A stretch of DNA of 64,000 nucleotides from Pelargonium tetragonum (taxonomy: Eukaryota; Streptophyta; Magnoliopsida; Geraniales; Geraniaceae), in NCBI GenBank assembly GCA_036897445.1, contig JAYMTL010000003.1, forward strand, positions 211,001 to 275,000, read 5' to 3'. The notes under the pieces are model-generated. The model saw only the letters and a program-made list of their open reading frames with translations, was not told the DNA's origin and searched no databases. Both the position numbers and the translations under genes were made by a program. Below are positions 26,801 to 41,000 of this stretch, piece by piece (positions within the stretch are counted from its first letter, which is position 1; each line of letters opens with the position of its first letter).

Positions 26801-29800
26801 ATAAAAAGCTCCCTTTTATCTTTTCTTCTTTTTATGCATGCTCGTTTAGGAGGGTTCCTATATTTTTATGTAAAATTAAAGACTCAACCTTATCTTTTAT
26901 GCCAAGTGTATAAATATGCCCTATTTAGAGAATCCGGAACTTCGCGTATGTTTGTTGGCTAGCACGCTTTTTATATTTCTTTTTTGGACAGAAAAAGCAT
27001 CTCAGAAATTGCAGCAAAAAAGGGAAATTCCCGTAAGTTCCTTCTAGTTAGGGATAACAGTTCCTGTCGAGTTTACATTACACTATCAAATTAAAACAAA
27101 AAACAAAGAAGAATTATTTAGAGTTCAAAAAGCTAAAGCATGAGAAAGCTTTCTATGTCTAATTTTTTAGTCTTAACAATTCGCAAACTCTAGTTAGAAA
27201 AAAAGGCGTCAAAAGGAGATATACAACAAAAATTATTCCATATAAACTAAAACCTTGTATACAAAATAAGAACTCTAGGATCGACACTGTTTATTAACTG
27301 GGTAGTATATAAAAACTGAAATTTCTTATTCTTGCATATGTCAAACGGGGAGAAACCCATTCGTTTAGTTTATTTAGTAGGTTATAAGATAAGAATAGAC
27401 TTACCTAGTCAAGACAAAACTAATTTATTAGAGGACAAGTAAATTCGAAACAGCGGCATATCTATCCTTTTACTTACGGTTATAGACCTTTAACCTCGAT
27501 CTACATACAAGAATCCTAATACCAAGAATACCCAGGAATTTCGGCAGTAATTTAAAATCGAGTTGCCAAAGTTAGTTATAGCAACGGAAAAGAATAATGT
27601 TATTCAGTAATAAAGTCGTGTAAGTTTTGGTTGAGAATAGAGAACTTTTACCAAAAATTGAGGGGGATTTCCCTGCGCGTAAGGGTAGAATTAATCTGAA
27701 ATACTTCCAAAACTCAAGTTCCTGAAACAAAGTTAAAAAAATAGAATAACTGCAAGGCTATGGATCTCCGAGTATTCGCGATAAAATGGCTTGCCTGGTC
27801 TGAATATGTATATTTACTCAGCTACGCATAACAAAAGACTCTCCTCGTTTTTTCTAGGTGAGTTTAGCGCTTTTTTAAAAAAGGCAAAATTATATAATAT
27901 CAAATCCTAAATTCAAATCGAAAAAAGGGTAATTGCTATGCTAAGAAGGTAAAAAAAACAAAGTTGCGGGTCCTGTATTAGAGAAGCTTTGTCCTTACCT
28001 TTTTTTATAAGGTATCCTAAATAGTATACGGTTCAAAGCACCTTATAAAAACTTTTAGAAGACACCTATGCGCATTAGTTAAACTAACCCAGGCTAGGCT
28101 ATACTTCACAAAAACGACCCGCTACCACTAAAAAAGGACTACCCAGAAAACCTCTGAAAGTGAAATTCTGAAACAAAAAGATTGTAGCTAAACCTCTTTC
28201 CTTTTATAAGTTCCTGAGTTGAATCTAGCTCTACTTCCTTAAAGAAACCTCATGTAATAACGTAATATAAGCTTGACTTATCTACTAAAAGACTTTGCAA
28301 AAACTTGAAAAGAGTAAGCTGTTGACTAAAGCTTCTAAAATTCTCCAGGTTTCACAGGTATAAATCTAAGCTCATAATAGCATAAATTCCATTATATAAA
28401 ACTCCTTATCGTTTATCGTTAAGAAACCTTTTCAATTCAAAAAGGGGCTTGATAAACTAAAACTTAGTGCAGATTCTAATAAATCAAAGGAGTCGGGTAC
28501 ACAAAGCTTGTATACTTAAGACTTAAAGTTCTTAAATCGAAAATGCTAAATCAAGAGCCCTCTATTTCTTTAATTCATGGAGTTCCCTTCTCTAGTAACT
28601 TATATGCCCGAACTAAAAAAATGACTACAATACTACTTTATATCAAATTTATATCAAAAAAGTAGGTTTAAGATATTCAATAAGACAGAAATGCAGCTAT
28701 ATCCGTGTTATATATACTCTCAAATAGCAAAGCAAATACGCATTTTATAGAGTGCATGTGTGGAGACTCTCATATTGTTAGAGTCAAAATAATGAGAGAA
28801 TATATTAATCATAGTAAAGCAAATGGGACTGATAGGATTTGGGGTATATCAATAAGAAACTCCCGAATTTCTGGCGTTGGTGACAAATAAACCAAGTAAG
28901 TTTCTATTCTGCTTCTAAAAACTATAGTACTTTGATCGCTAGTTGGGAAAAACTTTTTGAACAGATAGTGCTAGTATAGGACTCCTTTAGTAAAAGTTTG
29001 TCAACTAAATCATAATGGAAATCCTTAGGTTCTTTTAGTTTACTAGTTTTTTTAAGAAATCCCTTCCTCTTGCTTGCTCTTTTACCCGAATCCTGGTAAT
29101 AAAAATATAGGGATTACGAGAGAACCCAAACCGAATTCATAGAACATAACTGTATCCTTAGTGGAGGTTGCTAATATTCTGATTCTTATGATGAAGGTTA
29201 AGTTTTGCGGCTTATCTTATAAAAAACTTTCGTTTGAGTCGAAGTATAGTCAAAATCCAGTTGCGAGTATAATTCCTATTGTCAATGAAATATAACCAAA
29301 TTAAGAGCAGGGAATAGGCCCGAGCACCCTATAAATCTAGTACATCTTGGGCAGGCCAGGGCCCTTTTTCTTTATTCGAAAAGTTTAGATCACTTCCTGA
29401 GTTGGACGAGCCCCGTTACAGTAAAAGAACTCTAAAGGTTAAAACGCTCCAGAAGTTCTTTTTAACCTAATATATATAAGAATATATGAGACTTCTAATA
29501 TCCCAGTGAGACTTGAAACGAAACCCTCTCTTTCTTGCGATCTACTTTATATTTCTTTTATGGAATTCCGATTGTAATAGGTCCTATCGATTTTAACAAT
29601 ACTCTTATATATTCTCCTGGCTATTCCCGGTAGGAGACTCTCAAAAAAACTTTAGGTTACACAAAACTTCGCCGGGTTCAAAACGGGTGCACCTCTTTAT
29701 CATAAACTAAATCTTCTGCTTCCGCATTGCGACAAATAATAAGTATGTGAGTTCTCAAAATCATAATAAGTCTTAATAACTTCTATCTAAGGCCCTCCTT

Positions 29801-32800
29801 GAACGAGACCCCTGGGTAATTGAAAAGAAGGCCTAAAAAAACTAGAATCTTTGCTCCATTATAAGCATAAGAAATCCGTTTGGTTCATTACTCTGTTGGA
29901 CAAGTTGTCAACTTCGTGCTATCACCGATTAGGTTAATAAAAAGGGCTTAGGCTTACTATGAAAAGCAGAGTAAAAAGAGTTTACTTGCATAGATATAGC
30001 TCATTCTCGTTCTTTTTTATTGCTTTATAAGTTGTCGAACTGGGTTAACTTTCCTGGTTGGTAGAGCAAGGAGATTTTTTAATGTCCTAGGTTCAAATTC
30101 CGCATCCGTTGTAATTAGTATAAGATTTCGTAGTAAATATCTAAATCAATAAGGGCACTTTCTCCAGATGTGATGTATTGAACTTCAAAAGGGGAACCCT
30201 TAATCACAGGACCCAAGTTACTGAAAAAAGAATCTCTACAGATGAAGGAACTATTTTATACTCATTTTTCTTCTCTATTTTCCTATGTTTTGAAAGTGCA
30301 ACTCCCTCCATTATCTACAGGAAGAAATTTGAACTGTACTTTGCCTTCATAGAATCCTTCTTTCTTTTCGGGTACCTTTCCGCGTCTTGCGGTTAGTTTA
30401 AGTTTCTCCTCAGGGCTTTGCTGCTTGGATCAAAAAGAAATAAGCCAGGGTCGATCATACCTATTATTAGGGCGAAGCCTGTGAAAGGAGGACTCATAGT
30501 ACTCTTTAACTACAGGGCGCAGTAGTTACATCTGAGGAAAGGGTCTAAAAAGTTTTTTCTCATCTATCTCGGCTAGCTTACAAGGGAACCCTAGTCTACT
30601 CTTTTCTTTGCAGCTTAACTAACGTTCATGGTTCTAGCATCCTTTAATTATCTGTTTCAAAAAGCACTTCTACCCGCGAGGGGGCACCTAACATTTTAGC
30701 TATTTTAGGCTTTATAAAAGGATGAATATCCACGTACGGGCGCTCACACAGAGTTTATCCAACCGCCGTCAAGAGATACTAGAGCTTCGCTTTTTAGTTT
30801 CATAAATCCCTGCGTTTTCCTGAAGCAAGGTTTTTTAAGAAATTTTATAGGCAATCATTCTATATGGTAACAATCTTTATATTCATCCGAGAATATCGTT
30901 TGGTCAAAATTTCTTGTTAAACTAGTAACTCTACTTCTATCTGTTAAGTCTAATTTCAAAAAAAGACATCTAGGCCGGTTCCTAATCCGGAGAAAAGTTA
31001 ATAATTAGAAACGCTTCCGGTGAGTTCATACATATAGGAAATTTCTTTCTGTCTATAGATAGAAATAAGAAAATAAAGCTCGCAAGAATGCTATTGTAAT
31101 AAGCTAAAAAAAGGAAAGGGTGAGATATAGCAATTGCCGAGTTATGAGGTTCCAGTAGGAGAAATAGCTATCTTCATTGGGAAATACCCAGTCAAAGCTA
31201 AATACTAAAAGTAGTATAACGTGGGTTGAAATACATTAATATAAGAGTCCTCTCTACTGACAAAGGGTTTAATCACCAAAAACCAGAGCAGTCCGTAATT
31301 CGATTGGTGTAGCATTTAACTGCTTTTTATATACTTTTAGATCCCATATCATATCCTATAGAAACAAAGTCTAAAGTTTAGCTCATTAAGTAAGTGGTCA
31401 CCTACTTCTATTTTGAGCCGGGTTCTTATATAAAAACTCTCGTTTAAAAGGAGCATAACTCTTAGAAAGCCATAACGTTATATAAAACTAAACCTATGCT
31501 AAATCGGAGAGTTTTCCCACGAGCATATCAGAGGTTACAAAACTAGAAGCGGTCTAGTTAGAAAAAGTCATTCTAGAACCTAGGAGTGTAGTTCTGTTTT
31601 CTTCTTCTTTCCTTACAAAAACCCACCACTAAAAACCCTATATTGCATTAGGTAAAAGTTCCAAAGCAAGTCTCTACAAAGAGAAGCCCTCTCTTTTTCA
31701 GGGGAGCCTAGAAAGGGAAGCCTTAATAAAGAATTCTTTATCATACTAAACCTGCGCTCTTGTTAGGGCTAGCTTAGGAAATGGATCCGTGTTATGCTAA
31801 TCTTTGGCTTTAGCTAGACTCTCCTTAATACCGAAATTCTAGAAAAGTTCAGTGGATACCTGGCTTTCAAAAGCAGGAATGGAAAGCCCTTTATTTAAAG
31901 GAAGCCTATCGGGCTCTTTATTTGTCTAAATGGTATTCATTTAACAAAAGTTATTTTATCCCGCATGTTCCCAGATTTCAAACTCTTTTTGTTAGTTTAG
32001 TAAAGAAGTTATTTAAGCTTATTGGCAGGTATTCATAAGTAAAGGTTTTAAATAGGTATCTTTTACGCTTCTACTCAAAGACAAAACCTTAAGCAATTAG
32101 CCCCTTCTATATACTGCGAATCTAATCTTGGATAATGTACTATGTTAATTTTCAGCGAATAACTAAAAAAGAAAAGGTAAAGCATTCCTCATAGAGAAAT
32201 TTACTGAGTACCGAAGCTAATAGAAAATGTTTCGCACTATTGTTTGTCTCTTCTTTTGTAACTAATTACCTTTCTTGATTTACTAACTAAGTAAGTTCGG
32301 CTTTTTAGAGAGCAACCTAGAGATCCTACTAGACCGGGACCCTGTGGGAATCCCCTGACCGAAGTAAGAGGCTAAAGTACTGTAATCGAGTAGCTCCGCT
32401 ATAAATGTTAAGAAGTTCATACCATACCTTGTTCTAATAGAGTAATATAATAGAAAAAAACCTTAGCTTAGGGGGCTCCTTTTCTTTTACTCCAGAACCC
32501 AGTGATCCCGGAAAGAAGTTTTTAGTGAAACCCGTACGATTTATAAGGGGTGACCATAAACCCAGTTTATTATAAGTTGGAATTCTTTAGTATTTAAATT
32601 TAAGGGTCTCTAAATATCTATATCTTATGCTTTTAATCTTTAGAGTTGACTGGCGGGTAAAAAATCTTTCTAAGTTTTAGAGTTGTGGAATTGACTAAAA
32701 CGAGTTCTTAGTTAATGAATACAAAAGTGAAATGAAGTATAAGGCCCCTCCTCCTATAAAACACTTTGGAAATCCCAGTTAAACAAGAGATATGTGGTTC

Positions 32801-35084
32801 TGTAGTTTTTCTATGTAAATTACCAGTCTTTCTCCCCAGTTCCAGCCAGTAGGAAAAGAGTTCCTTCAAATGCAAATAGCGTGTACTTTTAATAAGGTTT
32901 TATGGTAAGGAGTTTGTTCTATTTAGTGACGGACGCATGAGGGAAGGACTACGGCGCAGATAGGTTATTCCTTTTTATTCATTTGAAGTTTTTACGGAGC
33001 TTCCTAGTAGAAGGGAAGTAAGAAAACCTTAGAAATTCTCTTTTACCGGGTAGCTTAATAATAATAATTATATCTTAGAGTCTTTGATCCTATACTTTGC
33101 ATGCAACAAGGGGACCCTCCTGTGATCTATGGCAGTCAGAAAGAAAATGAACCCTCCAACCCGACAGTTTCTTAATTCGAAAAGAAAGTAGGCCAAAATC
33201 CAGTAGTTTTAATAAACCAGCCTAGTTGGGAGTCACCCGGATCTCTTCCTTGTCTGTTGGAATCTCCATAATAAAGGGTTATTTTTATTTACTGACTTAT
33301 CTTAATTAAAAAAAATTCTTTGTAGGTAGTCTTAATCTTATCTTAATAGGTACTACTTTTTCTAAGCTTTTACTCTAGAGAATAGGGAGCTAATATCCAG
33401 TTTTCTTACAACTAAATACTAAGAAAATCTTTTCTTTTTAGAATAGGAAGAAATTATACGTATATAAAAGAGGAATTTCTCCCATTCTTAAAGTTGAACT
33501 ATCCCTTATTCTCCTATTATGGAAATTCTATAACTGATATTCTTGTATGTAAGCGACTTTAACCGTTAGAATATGGGCGTACAATCTTTCACCCTAATAT
33601 TTCTTTTTACTTTTTTACGCAAAGTATTTAGATTTAGCTAGTATCTTATTAAAACTTAAGAGCAAACTCCCTATACTAAATATTAGTAACCAAAAGAACC
33701 CAAGTCTATTTCCTATTCAGATACTCAGCTTTCCTAAAAAAAGGAAAGTAAAGAGAGTATAGACCTGCTCGGGAGAGCTTCTATAAAATTTTTGCATAAG
33801 TTTCCTTTTCTCTTTCTAGAAATATTGTACTCTCATATAAGGTAATGTAATTAAAAGGGTTTTAAGAAAGCTTACGGCACCCCTTTTTCTTGTACTCTTT
33901 GAATTTGAAGGAGAAATTGTGTCTACTTATTACTGAAACAAGGGAGACGCGCCTAGGAATTCTATTCCGATATACCGAGTACTTTAACTCTTACTTACTA
34001 AACTGAGGAAAAAAAGCAGCAACTGAAGCTCCACTCATTAAATTAGCAAGTTGAATCCTTACATACAAATCAATGCTAAAAAAATTCTTTATATTATCTT
34101 AGAGATGAGTTGGACCTTTGACATGTCGGAACAAGAGAGCTCTGTATTACCTTCAACAAAAAAGAGTTTTGGTTCGTACTAAGAGATAGCTCACTGAAAA
34201 GATAAGGAAGGGTCTACTCAAGAGGTAATCTTATATACTTATGTTTGTAAAAATGACTTTATGGAAGACAATACAAAAATAGGGTAGTAAAGTGCGTTTC
34301 TTTATATTCCTTGCTAAAGTATACCTTGTATTGCCTAGCCGGAGCTTTTTTAACTAGAGAAGCCCCAAGGCAGTTTTTGAATCCTAGCTTTGACCCTTTC
34401 ATTTCAATTTCATTTATGCCACTGACATGCTGACATAGAGTACTTTAAAGAATAAGTTCTCAAACAATAGCTATAAGCGCGAGCAGCAATGTTTTAGAAA
34501 AAAGAATAGCTTAGAGACAATATCCCAAGATAACCTTAGAGAACCTTTTTGTTTAAGGCGTATCCTGAAAAGGTATGTACCAGATGTCTTATCTTTATAA
34601 AATGGGTACTTGATTGGCGAGTAAATAAAAATTCATTCTATGCAATTCTATTGTCGTTTTCGTGCGGGAGTTTGTATGCCTCTATATACGATTTTTTATA
34701 CAATTACTTAAATTTTAAATATACCTTTTTAATTGTGGGCACTCCCTAAGTATTCTTATGAAATTTGATTCTAAACGAGGACCCTTTTTTTTTAAAAGAC
34801 TCTAACTCAACTTCATTTACTGAGACTCATACTTAGTCTTACACCCAAGAGCAATCTTGCCTTATTTTTTTACTGCTAGAAATTCCTTTAGTTTTGTATT
34901 AGTAGTTATAGTCCAAGCAAGCTCGCCTCTTGTTTTAGTTGTAGCTAGCACTCTACAGAGTCAACGAGGTTTCCTTAGGGATAATAGGTAAGTTCTTGTT
35001 CCCGACCGGAGCGAAGGAGGGAATTGCAAGAAGTCTTATAGATAGAACATAGATACCTTATAACCACCAACATCTATGACTTAC
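23890..35084. other. Gene-free AT-rich spacer
   Basis: Only the tRNA remnant at 30042-30110 was found. Open frames at 28705-28890 (+, GTG start) and 34549-34749 (+, TTG start) read more smoothly than most but match no family I know. No rRNA or intron core motif was noticed. Confidence 0.45.
30042..30110 (+). pseudogene. tRNA remnant with shortened anticodon region
   Basis: Seen: the D-loop-like run CTGGTTGGTAGAGCAAGG (30054-30071), typical of tRNAs with a GCTC/GAGC D stem, but the 5' strand of that stem is changed. It is followed by AGGA/TCCT around a 12-nt T-rich loop and a T-arm-like TAGGTTCAAATTCC. The element is shorter than a tRNA between the D and T arms, as if part of the anticodon or variable region were lost. 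No acceptor pairing was found. Confidence 0.28.
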
Positions 35085-35400
35085 TTTCCTGTTTTTGTAA
35101 TACTTGCTTTCTTCTCTTTCTTAATATCTAAGTTTTTCTCCGACTTTGTCGCCTTCGTATTCACTTTCTTACTCAGACCTACATTCTCAGTCTGTATCCT
35201 GATAGCTTTCTAGCTAAAGCTAGCCTTCTTCTTATTATTTACTTTCATACCCATCTTAATCTTAAGAACTTTCTTAAGAGCTACACCCCTCTCCCTCTTG
35301 GTAGCTATAACTTTCTTGGTTGTACTTTTAAACGAGTTTACCTACCTTTCTTATTCTGTTAACCTTTGTTAGTCTTAGGAACTATACCTGTCTTCTAACC
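35085..35400 (+). repeat. Long pyrimidine-rich tract of the repeat family
   Basis: About 300 nt dominated by C and T, with repeated ACTTTCTT words and a CTGTATCCTGATAGCTTTC copy near 35193 sharing its first 10 bases with both copies at 5.7 kb. The tract sits at the left edge of the compositional island that runs to about 37.2 kb. The stops in it argue against an old coding sequence. Confidence 0.45.
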
Positions 35401-37210
35401 TTGTACTTGAAATCTTTAAACAAAAACTTTTAATATAACTTAGAATCCCCTCTCTTGTAAACCCTTTTACTTAGTTCACATTAAACAAAATAAGGAAGAG
35501 CGCACTGCCCTAACTACTAGAAAACTGGGAAACAATCTTTACCGGAAACCGATTACTTTGGTTTTAGTTTCTTCACTTAAACTAGAAAGAGAAATCCTTG
35601 AATTTCAAACTTTAAGGAAAGAGAAGTTAGGTAAGAAAGTACTCATTTTGATTCAAAGTGAGGGATGCTTGCTTGGCCTAGACTTTAAAGAACTTATCCT
35701 TGAAAACTTGAGATTAAAGCTTTCAGATACAAACTTAAGGGAAGTACAAACTTTCTATATAGGCAAGAATTTCTATATACCTTTTTTTGGGCCTTACAAG
35801 CTAAACCTTGCCTAGACTAATAATAAGAAAGAGAACAAATAAGAAACACTCATAATAGGGCAGAAAGAACTAAGAAAAGAACGGAAATAAGAACAAGTCA
35901 CAGAACCAGCAACCTAGAAACCATTAGAAGAGAATGCCCGTAATTCCTAGCCAGCCTCTCTGACTTTTATAAACTAACTAAAGAAAAGAGAACATAAGAC
36001 AAAGAACTTAGACTCAAGATTCAATAGAAAGAAGAAGAAAAAGAGCACACTACTCAGAAACTAAGAAGAACCAGCTAATGCCCACCTATGAAAATGCAAA
36101 TAAGATCAGAGACCGAGCTGAAAGATTTTGAGCTAATTGGGTAAGATGTAAGATTGACTTACCCGAAAGAATAGAATCTAAGAGACCGAGGCTTGCTTGT
36201 TGGAACTAATGACCTCTGTTAATTCAAGACTCCTTTACTCATTCCAAACTTCTCATTCCCCAATCCTTAGAAAAAGCCAAATGCTGGTGTGGGCAAACTG
36301 ACCCTTCTAACATAGAATGTGTACCTATCTTCCCTCTGCTACTTGGAGACTTCTCAACTAAGAAATTGAAAAATTGAGGGCTCCCACTTTCATTCCTCTT
36401 TTTGCCCCAGAAAAGGAATTCCCTAGAACATTAGGAAACAAAAAGGCCTCTCATTCTACTTCAACTCCCACTCTGATTGACTTTGACTTGTGGAATTGAG
36501 AACTCCTGTGTGTGAATGAGATTAGAAAGAAAGAACTCAGCCTATTCATTCTAAGGCGTTCCTGCATTCCCTTAAACCTGCGGAAAGCCCTTGACCCTTC
36601 TTGGCATAGATCTTGCCACTCATTTGATACGGGATTCAGTCTACTCCTGCTTGGTGTCCCTGTTCAATTCTCTTCCGCTCTTTGTTTGAAATTACCCTAC
36701 TCAGAAAAGAAGTCCAATCCCCATCAATGACCCACCCATGAAAAAGAGACCCTGAAAAGCAAAGAGAGTAACACAAATAGAAAAAGATACAGAGACAATT
36801 AGCAAAGAGATAAGAAGGACTAGGCAAGAGCTTGTCTCTTGTTGCTTGTCGAGTCCCTATACTATAAGAGAAAGAAGAGTCTAAGGGTTGCTTGACAAGT
36901 GGGCATCCTTTAACTAAGAAGTCCGAAGAGGAATTAAGGGCTTTGAACTAAGAAGAAAGAGATTGGGAAAGAAGTGAGTGAAACCAGATTCAATGGAACA
37001 GAAGGAGAGAGAACAACAAGCACTAAGCTACTTACGAGGAAGAATGAGAACAGAAGGCAAGATTTATCTTGCTTGAACACCGAAACTAAGAAAGACCACT
37101 AGCTGTTTTGACATTTCAAAAGGCTTGGTAGACCTTCTTGCTTGACTTCTTCTTCCTTGGCTTTGACTTCACTTTCTCTTTACTTTTTCTTATAAATTCT
37201 AAGCGGAGAC
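35400..37210. other. Compositional island resembling seed-plant mitochondrial spacer
   Basis: Seen: base composition changes from T/A-rich with short G/C clusters to a more even mix with long purine runs (AGAAAGAGAAC, GAAGAAGAAAAAG types) and words such as CTTGCTTGACTTCTTCTTCC (37138-37157). This texture is common in angiosperm mitochondrial intergenic DNA as I know it. Open frames at 35558-35815 (+, TTG start, 85 codons) and 36512-36730 (+) are lightly charged or hydrophobic and match nothing I know. I see no gene, tRNA or rRNA. Inferred: DNA of different age or origin from its flanks. Confidence 0.45.
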
Positions 37211-39197
37211 GTATTAAAACTGCTTTGCCTATAAAGATCTATCGTAGAGTAGAAGAGCAAAAACCTTTTTTCTTTGTATATACACAAAGGAATTGCTCTT
37301 AAAATACTATTCCCTGTCCTGTGTAGCTAGTGTAGCTAATAGATAGTATAAGATAGAATAGATAGTTCTTTAAGTTAATTCTAAATAGAATTTCCTCAGG
37401 TTAAGTTTATATAACGAGTTTTGGGTATTGTAAACAAAGAAATTATAGTGACGTATAGCCTATAAAAGGGCTGTTCTTGAAGTTAGAAAGACTCTAGTAG
37501 TCTATATTACAAACCTAATTAGGAGCTGTACTATATCCAATTAGGTAAAGCAAGTTACAAACCACAGAAAAAAAGTTTTATACAATAGAGTTAGAACTTG
37601 TGTACATAGGCTGGGGTTATTAGACACTCAAAAAAACCCCCCTACATTCCACGGGCTGCCCCTATATTATAGCTTACCCCTTTTAAAGCTTGCGAGTACT
37701 CTAAACCTCTTTGTAGTAAGATGACTGCCCGCATATTTACGTATTTACAATAATAAAGAAAATAATAAAGAAAGAGGAGCTCTTAAAATGAAGGGCATTT
37801 CCTCGGAGTATTGACCTAAGATAAAATGGGCATATATTTTCCGCTTATAAGATAAAACCTCATTAATCTAAGTTGTATATGAGAGTCCTTCACAAGTGCG
37901 ATTAGTTTAATGCTTACAAGGTATAAAACACCATTTGCATATTCTATATAAAGTCTTTCTAGGGGGCCCTAATGCTGAAAAAGGGAATTTAAAGTATAGC
38001 TATCGGCTTTATAGCACTGAAAACATAAAAAGCAATTGGGTTTTCCTAGAAAAAAGGGTTTACATAAAAATAATACTTAAACAAATTAAACAAAAGGATA
38101 ACTAGAGATGTACCGAAAAGGTCTAATTACTACAAAGCGGACCTTCCTCTCTAGAAAGAAAAAGCTGGTGAAGGAATTGTACTGGGCGTAGAAATAGGCT
38201 TAAATGTAAAATCCCTTTAGAGGAAGTCCCAATATCTATTAAAATTTCCTTACTTATTTTGCTGCTAGATTCGACGTGAAAGTTATATTTGCATACCCCT
38301 TTTATAGTTTCTCCCTTATGGCTTATGGAGTCCAAGTAGGTTTCATAAGCTAAAAGTTTTTAGATATTTTCTTATATTCTTGTTTATTGTAAATTAAAAC
38401 CGTAGTTTGTAAAAAAAAAAGAGAGAGTTGCTCTACCACCCTTTTTATATAACAAAGTCTTTTCAAAGAGTTGCAGTAGAGCTTTCCTGTAGGCAATTGC
38501 AATACCCTAATTAGCCAACGCCCCTTATCTTATCAAGAAGAGATAGATTATTATTTTCTTTATTGACATTGACAAGGTTTGCTAGTTAGCCTAGATAGAG
38601 TGTATGTTAAGAAAGGAACTGGAGGTAATAAAATAATCTTTTTAGTTGCTCTTTGTATTCTATAGTTTTAGGAATATGTCTTTCTCTCTGGACTCTTTCT
38701 CTGTCTAATGTTAGTAAAGTAGCTTCAGATTAGAAGAAACAAGTTGTACTACTGACTGTATCTAGCAAGACCCTTGATCCCTGTTGGCTAACATAAACAT
38801 AGTGAAACTCGTTATATCCAGTAACTTTAAAGAATAGAGTTGGTAGTTCGAGTGCCTGCTTCGGGGCGGTTGTAGGGTCCTTTTGTTTTGATATAGTGAA
38901 CTCAAACAGGATAACTATATAAGTAGCTATATTCTGTGGTGTAGAATTTTCTATATTCCTGAAATTCACTAATCCTAAAGGGTATAATATACAGGGCAGT
39001 CTTTTACTTTTACGATAAATAAAAAAAACTAGGCTCTTCTGGGTTTCAGCGCAAAAGCTTTAATTCAGGACTTGTGAATATCTCTCTAAAGTCTCCTTCG
39101 GGTCCCCTCCTTTTCCTTTAAGGAGCTCCCTAAAAGTATTACGTTGAATAAGCGCGCTTGGCATTGTGCTAGAAATTTCTCAACTTAGAGTTTTATT

Positions 39198-39215
39198 CCG
39201 TGCCTTTTTTCACGG
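39198..39215 (+). terminator. Small hairpin, CCGTG/CACGG
   Basis: CCGTG (39198-39202) and CACGG (39211-39215) pair around an 8-nt loop that is mostly T. There is no T-tract after it and no gene upstream, so a terminator role is only a possibility. Confidence 0.2.
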
Positions 39216-40989
39216 CATGTACCTGTTTTGTATCATGTTCTGCAAGTATTCTCGGTCCGCAAAGCGGGAATTCTTTTATAGACGGCAAGCAAACTTCTTA
39301 AGTTAAGTAAAGAAAACTCAAAAGTTATCTATCAAAGTCATTTTATCTCTTTATAAAGTTAACTGCTAAGGGTTTATAGTAACTAAAGGAGCCTTTTGAA
39401 TTGAAATAAATTTCGGTTGTGATGTGAAGGGGTGCTTCAAAATAATGTACGTTCCGTTTCCCATAGATAGCTGAGTCAAAAGTCTACCCGATTTTTAAAA
39501 ACAGGTGTACAAAAGGAAAATGAAGTCACAAGGAAGTCTACAAGCTTTCTATATTCGAGATTCTTACGTTCGAAGAAAGGTAATGCAATTAATTAAGCGG
39601 GCGTATTTACCAGATTCTATAGTTAAAAAGTAGCTTTGTATTAAACATCAGATCCATTAATAAACTACGGTTTTATACGTACCACACAAGGGGTCTTTCT
39701 TACCTTTTTCGTTTAGTATAATCCATGTAACAAAAGGAAACTAGCTTAAGTAGAACTCCATTTAGCGCTTTACTTCTTTTGGAAGGCATACCGGGGTTTA
39801 TCAAATTTGCATTAAGCAGCGTATTCTGGATTATCTTACAAACAAACTGAGACCCACATTCTACTATAATATATATACTCCTTTTTTCTTAAACCTTGCT
39901 TTTTTTATCCTTATTTATGACTCATTAATTCTCCCACTCTACTCAAAAGCCCCTTATCTAAGCGATTCCATCGCAGGGCCCCTACATAGTGGTATATACC
40001 TGGAACTTCCCCGGTTTCTAGTTAGAAAAGAGCCACACCTCATATTTGAAACTAAACTTCTTTGCTAAGCAAGCATAAGGAATTTCCGGGTTAGTAGATT
40101 TTGGCGGGGATACTTAATTCTAGGGGAGAACCGCAAAAAGAGAAATATTAGGAAAAACTCCGGTTAAGAATATAAAGGACTGTAACAAAGCCGGAACCTA
40201 GGCGTCGATGAGCTCTTATAACTCTACACTATAAATTCATATAGGTTTCTAAATAACGGACCCATAAATACAATTTAGTATAGCAAACACCTTGCCGCAC
40301 GAGATAGAGATAGCCCCTGTATCCATTTTCGTTTCAACAACTTTTCGGTAGACTCAAATTACTAAAAAAAAGAGAGCTCTGTTTAGGCTTAATTTCTGAA
40401 TGTCTTGCGCTCTAGACAAATAGAGTTTCCTTGTCACACTTTTCGGAAAGCTATGACTCCAAATTTGTTCGAGCTGCTATCAAGGGGTTTAGAAGCTCTT
40501 ATATATTATCTGCAGGATGAGGCTAAACGAATTTTCAAAAGGACTGATACAAAGGGTTTTATTTCAGAGAAGTCTATTGAAGGGACTTAATAGGCTCCTG
40601 GGTGCGTTAGTAGTCCCACGACAATAAAGAAAAGGGTCTCTCTTAAATTTTAATTAAGCAAAATCCTGCCTGAAAGAGGTCCCTCTTCCTTTACTATAAT
40701 GGCATTGGGTACCTTGCATCAGCGTAATTTTATGGTGTCCTGATAAGAGCTAAGGATTAAGGTCCTCTTTACTTAATGGACTAAAAAAAAGAATCTACCT
40801 AATTTCTGTTAACGGAGACTCGCTTAAGGTTTTTGTTTTGGAAAGGCCTCTAAAATCGCTCTTGTATATATCGCGGACTCGCTCCCGATGCGCTATACAT
40901 ACATATATTCTCAAATACCTTACTGGGTTTGCTACACATATCTAGTTAAAACTTACAAGAGCTCTAGTCAGCCATAGGAACTTTATAGA

Positions 40990-41000
40990 CCCCCCCCCCC
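40990..41000 (+). repeat. C11 homopolymer
   Basis: Eleven consecutive C residues, far longer than any other G or C run noticed in this AT-rich window. Possibly a slippage hotspot or an assembly-sensitive site. Confidence 0.85.

Noticed and set aside
28705-28890. Plus-strand frame of 61 codons with a CxC pair and a basic stretch, reading more smoothly than most
   Set aside because: It begins at GTG, has no family I know and is within chance length. The Cys pattern alone does not support a zinc ribbon or HNH-type domain.
35558-35815. Plus-strand frame of 85 codons rich in Lys, Glu and Leu in the first island
   Set aside because: TTG start, purine-rich DNA that naturally gives Lys/Glu codons, and no recognisable domain or neighbour.
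26084-39593. GGTAATGTAATTAA-like words at about 26.08, 33.84 and 39.58 kb as a dispersed repeat
   Set aside because: Shared AT-rich words of about 15 nt are expected by chance in a window of this size.
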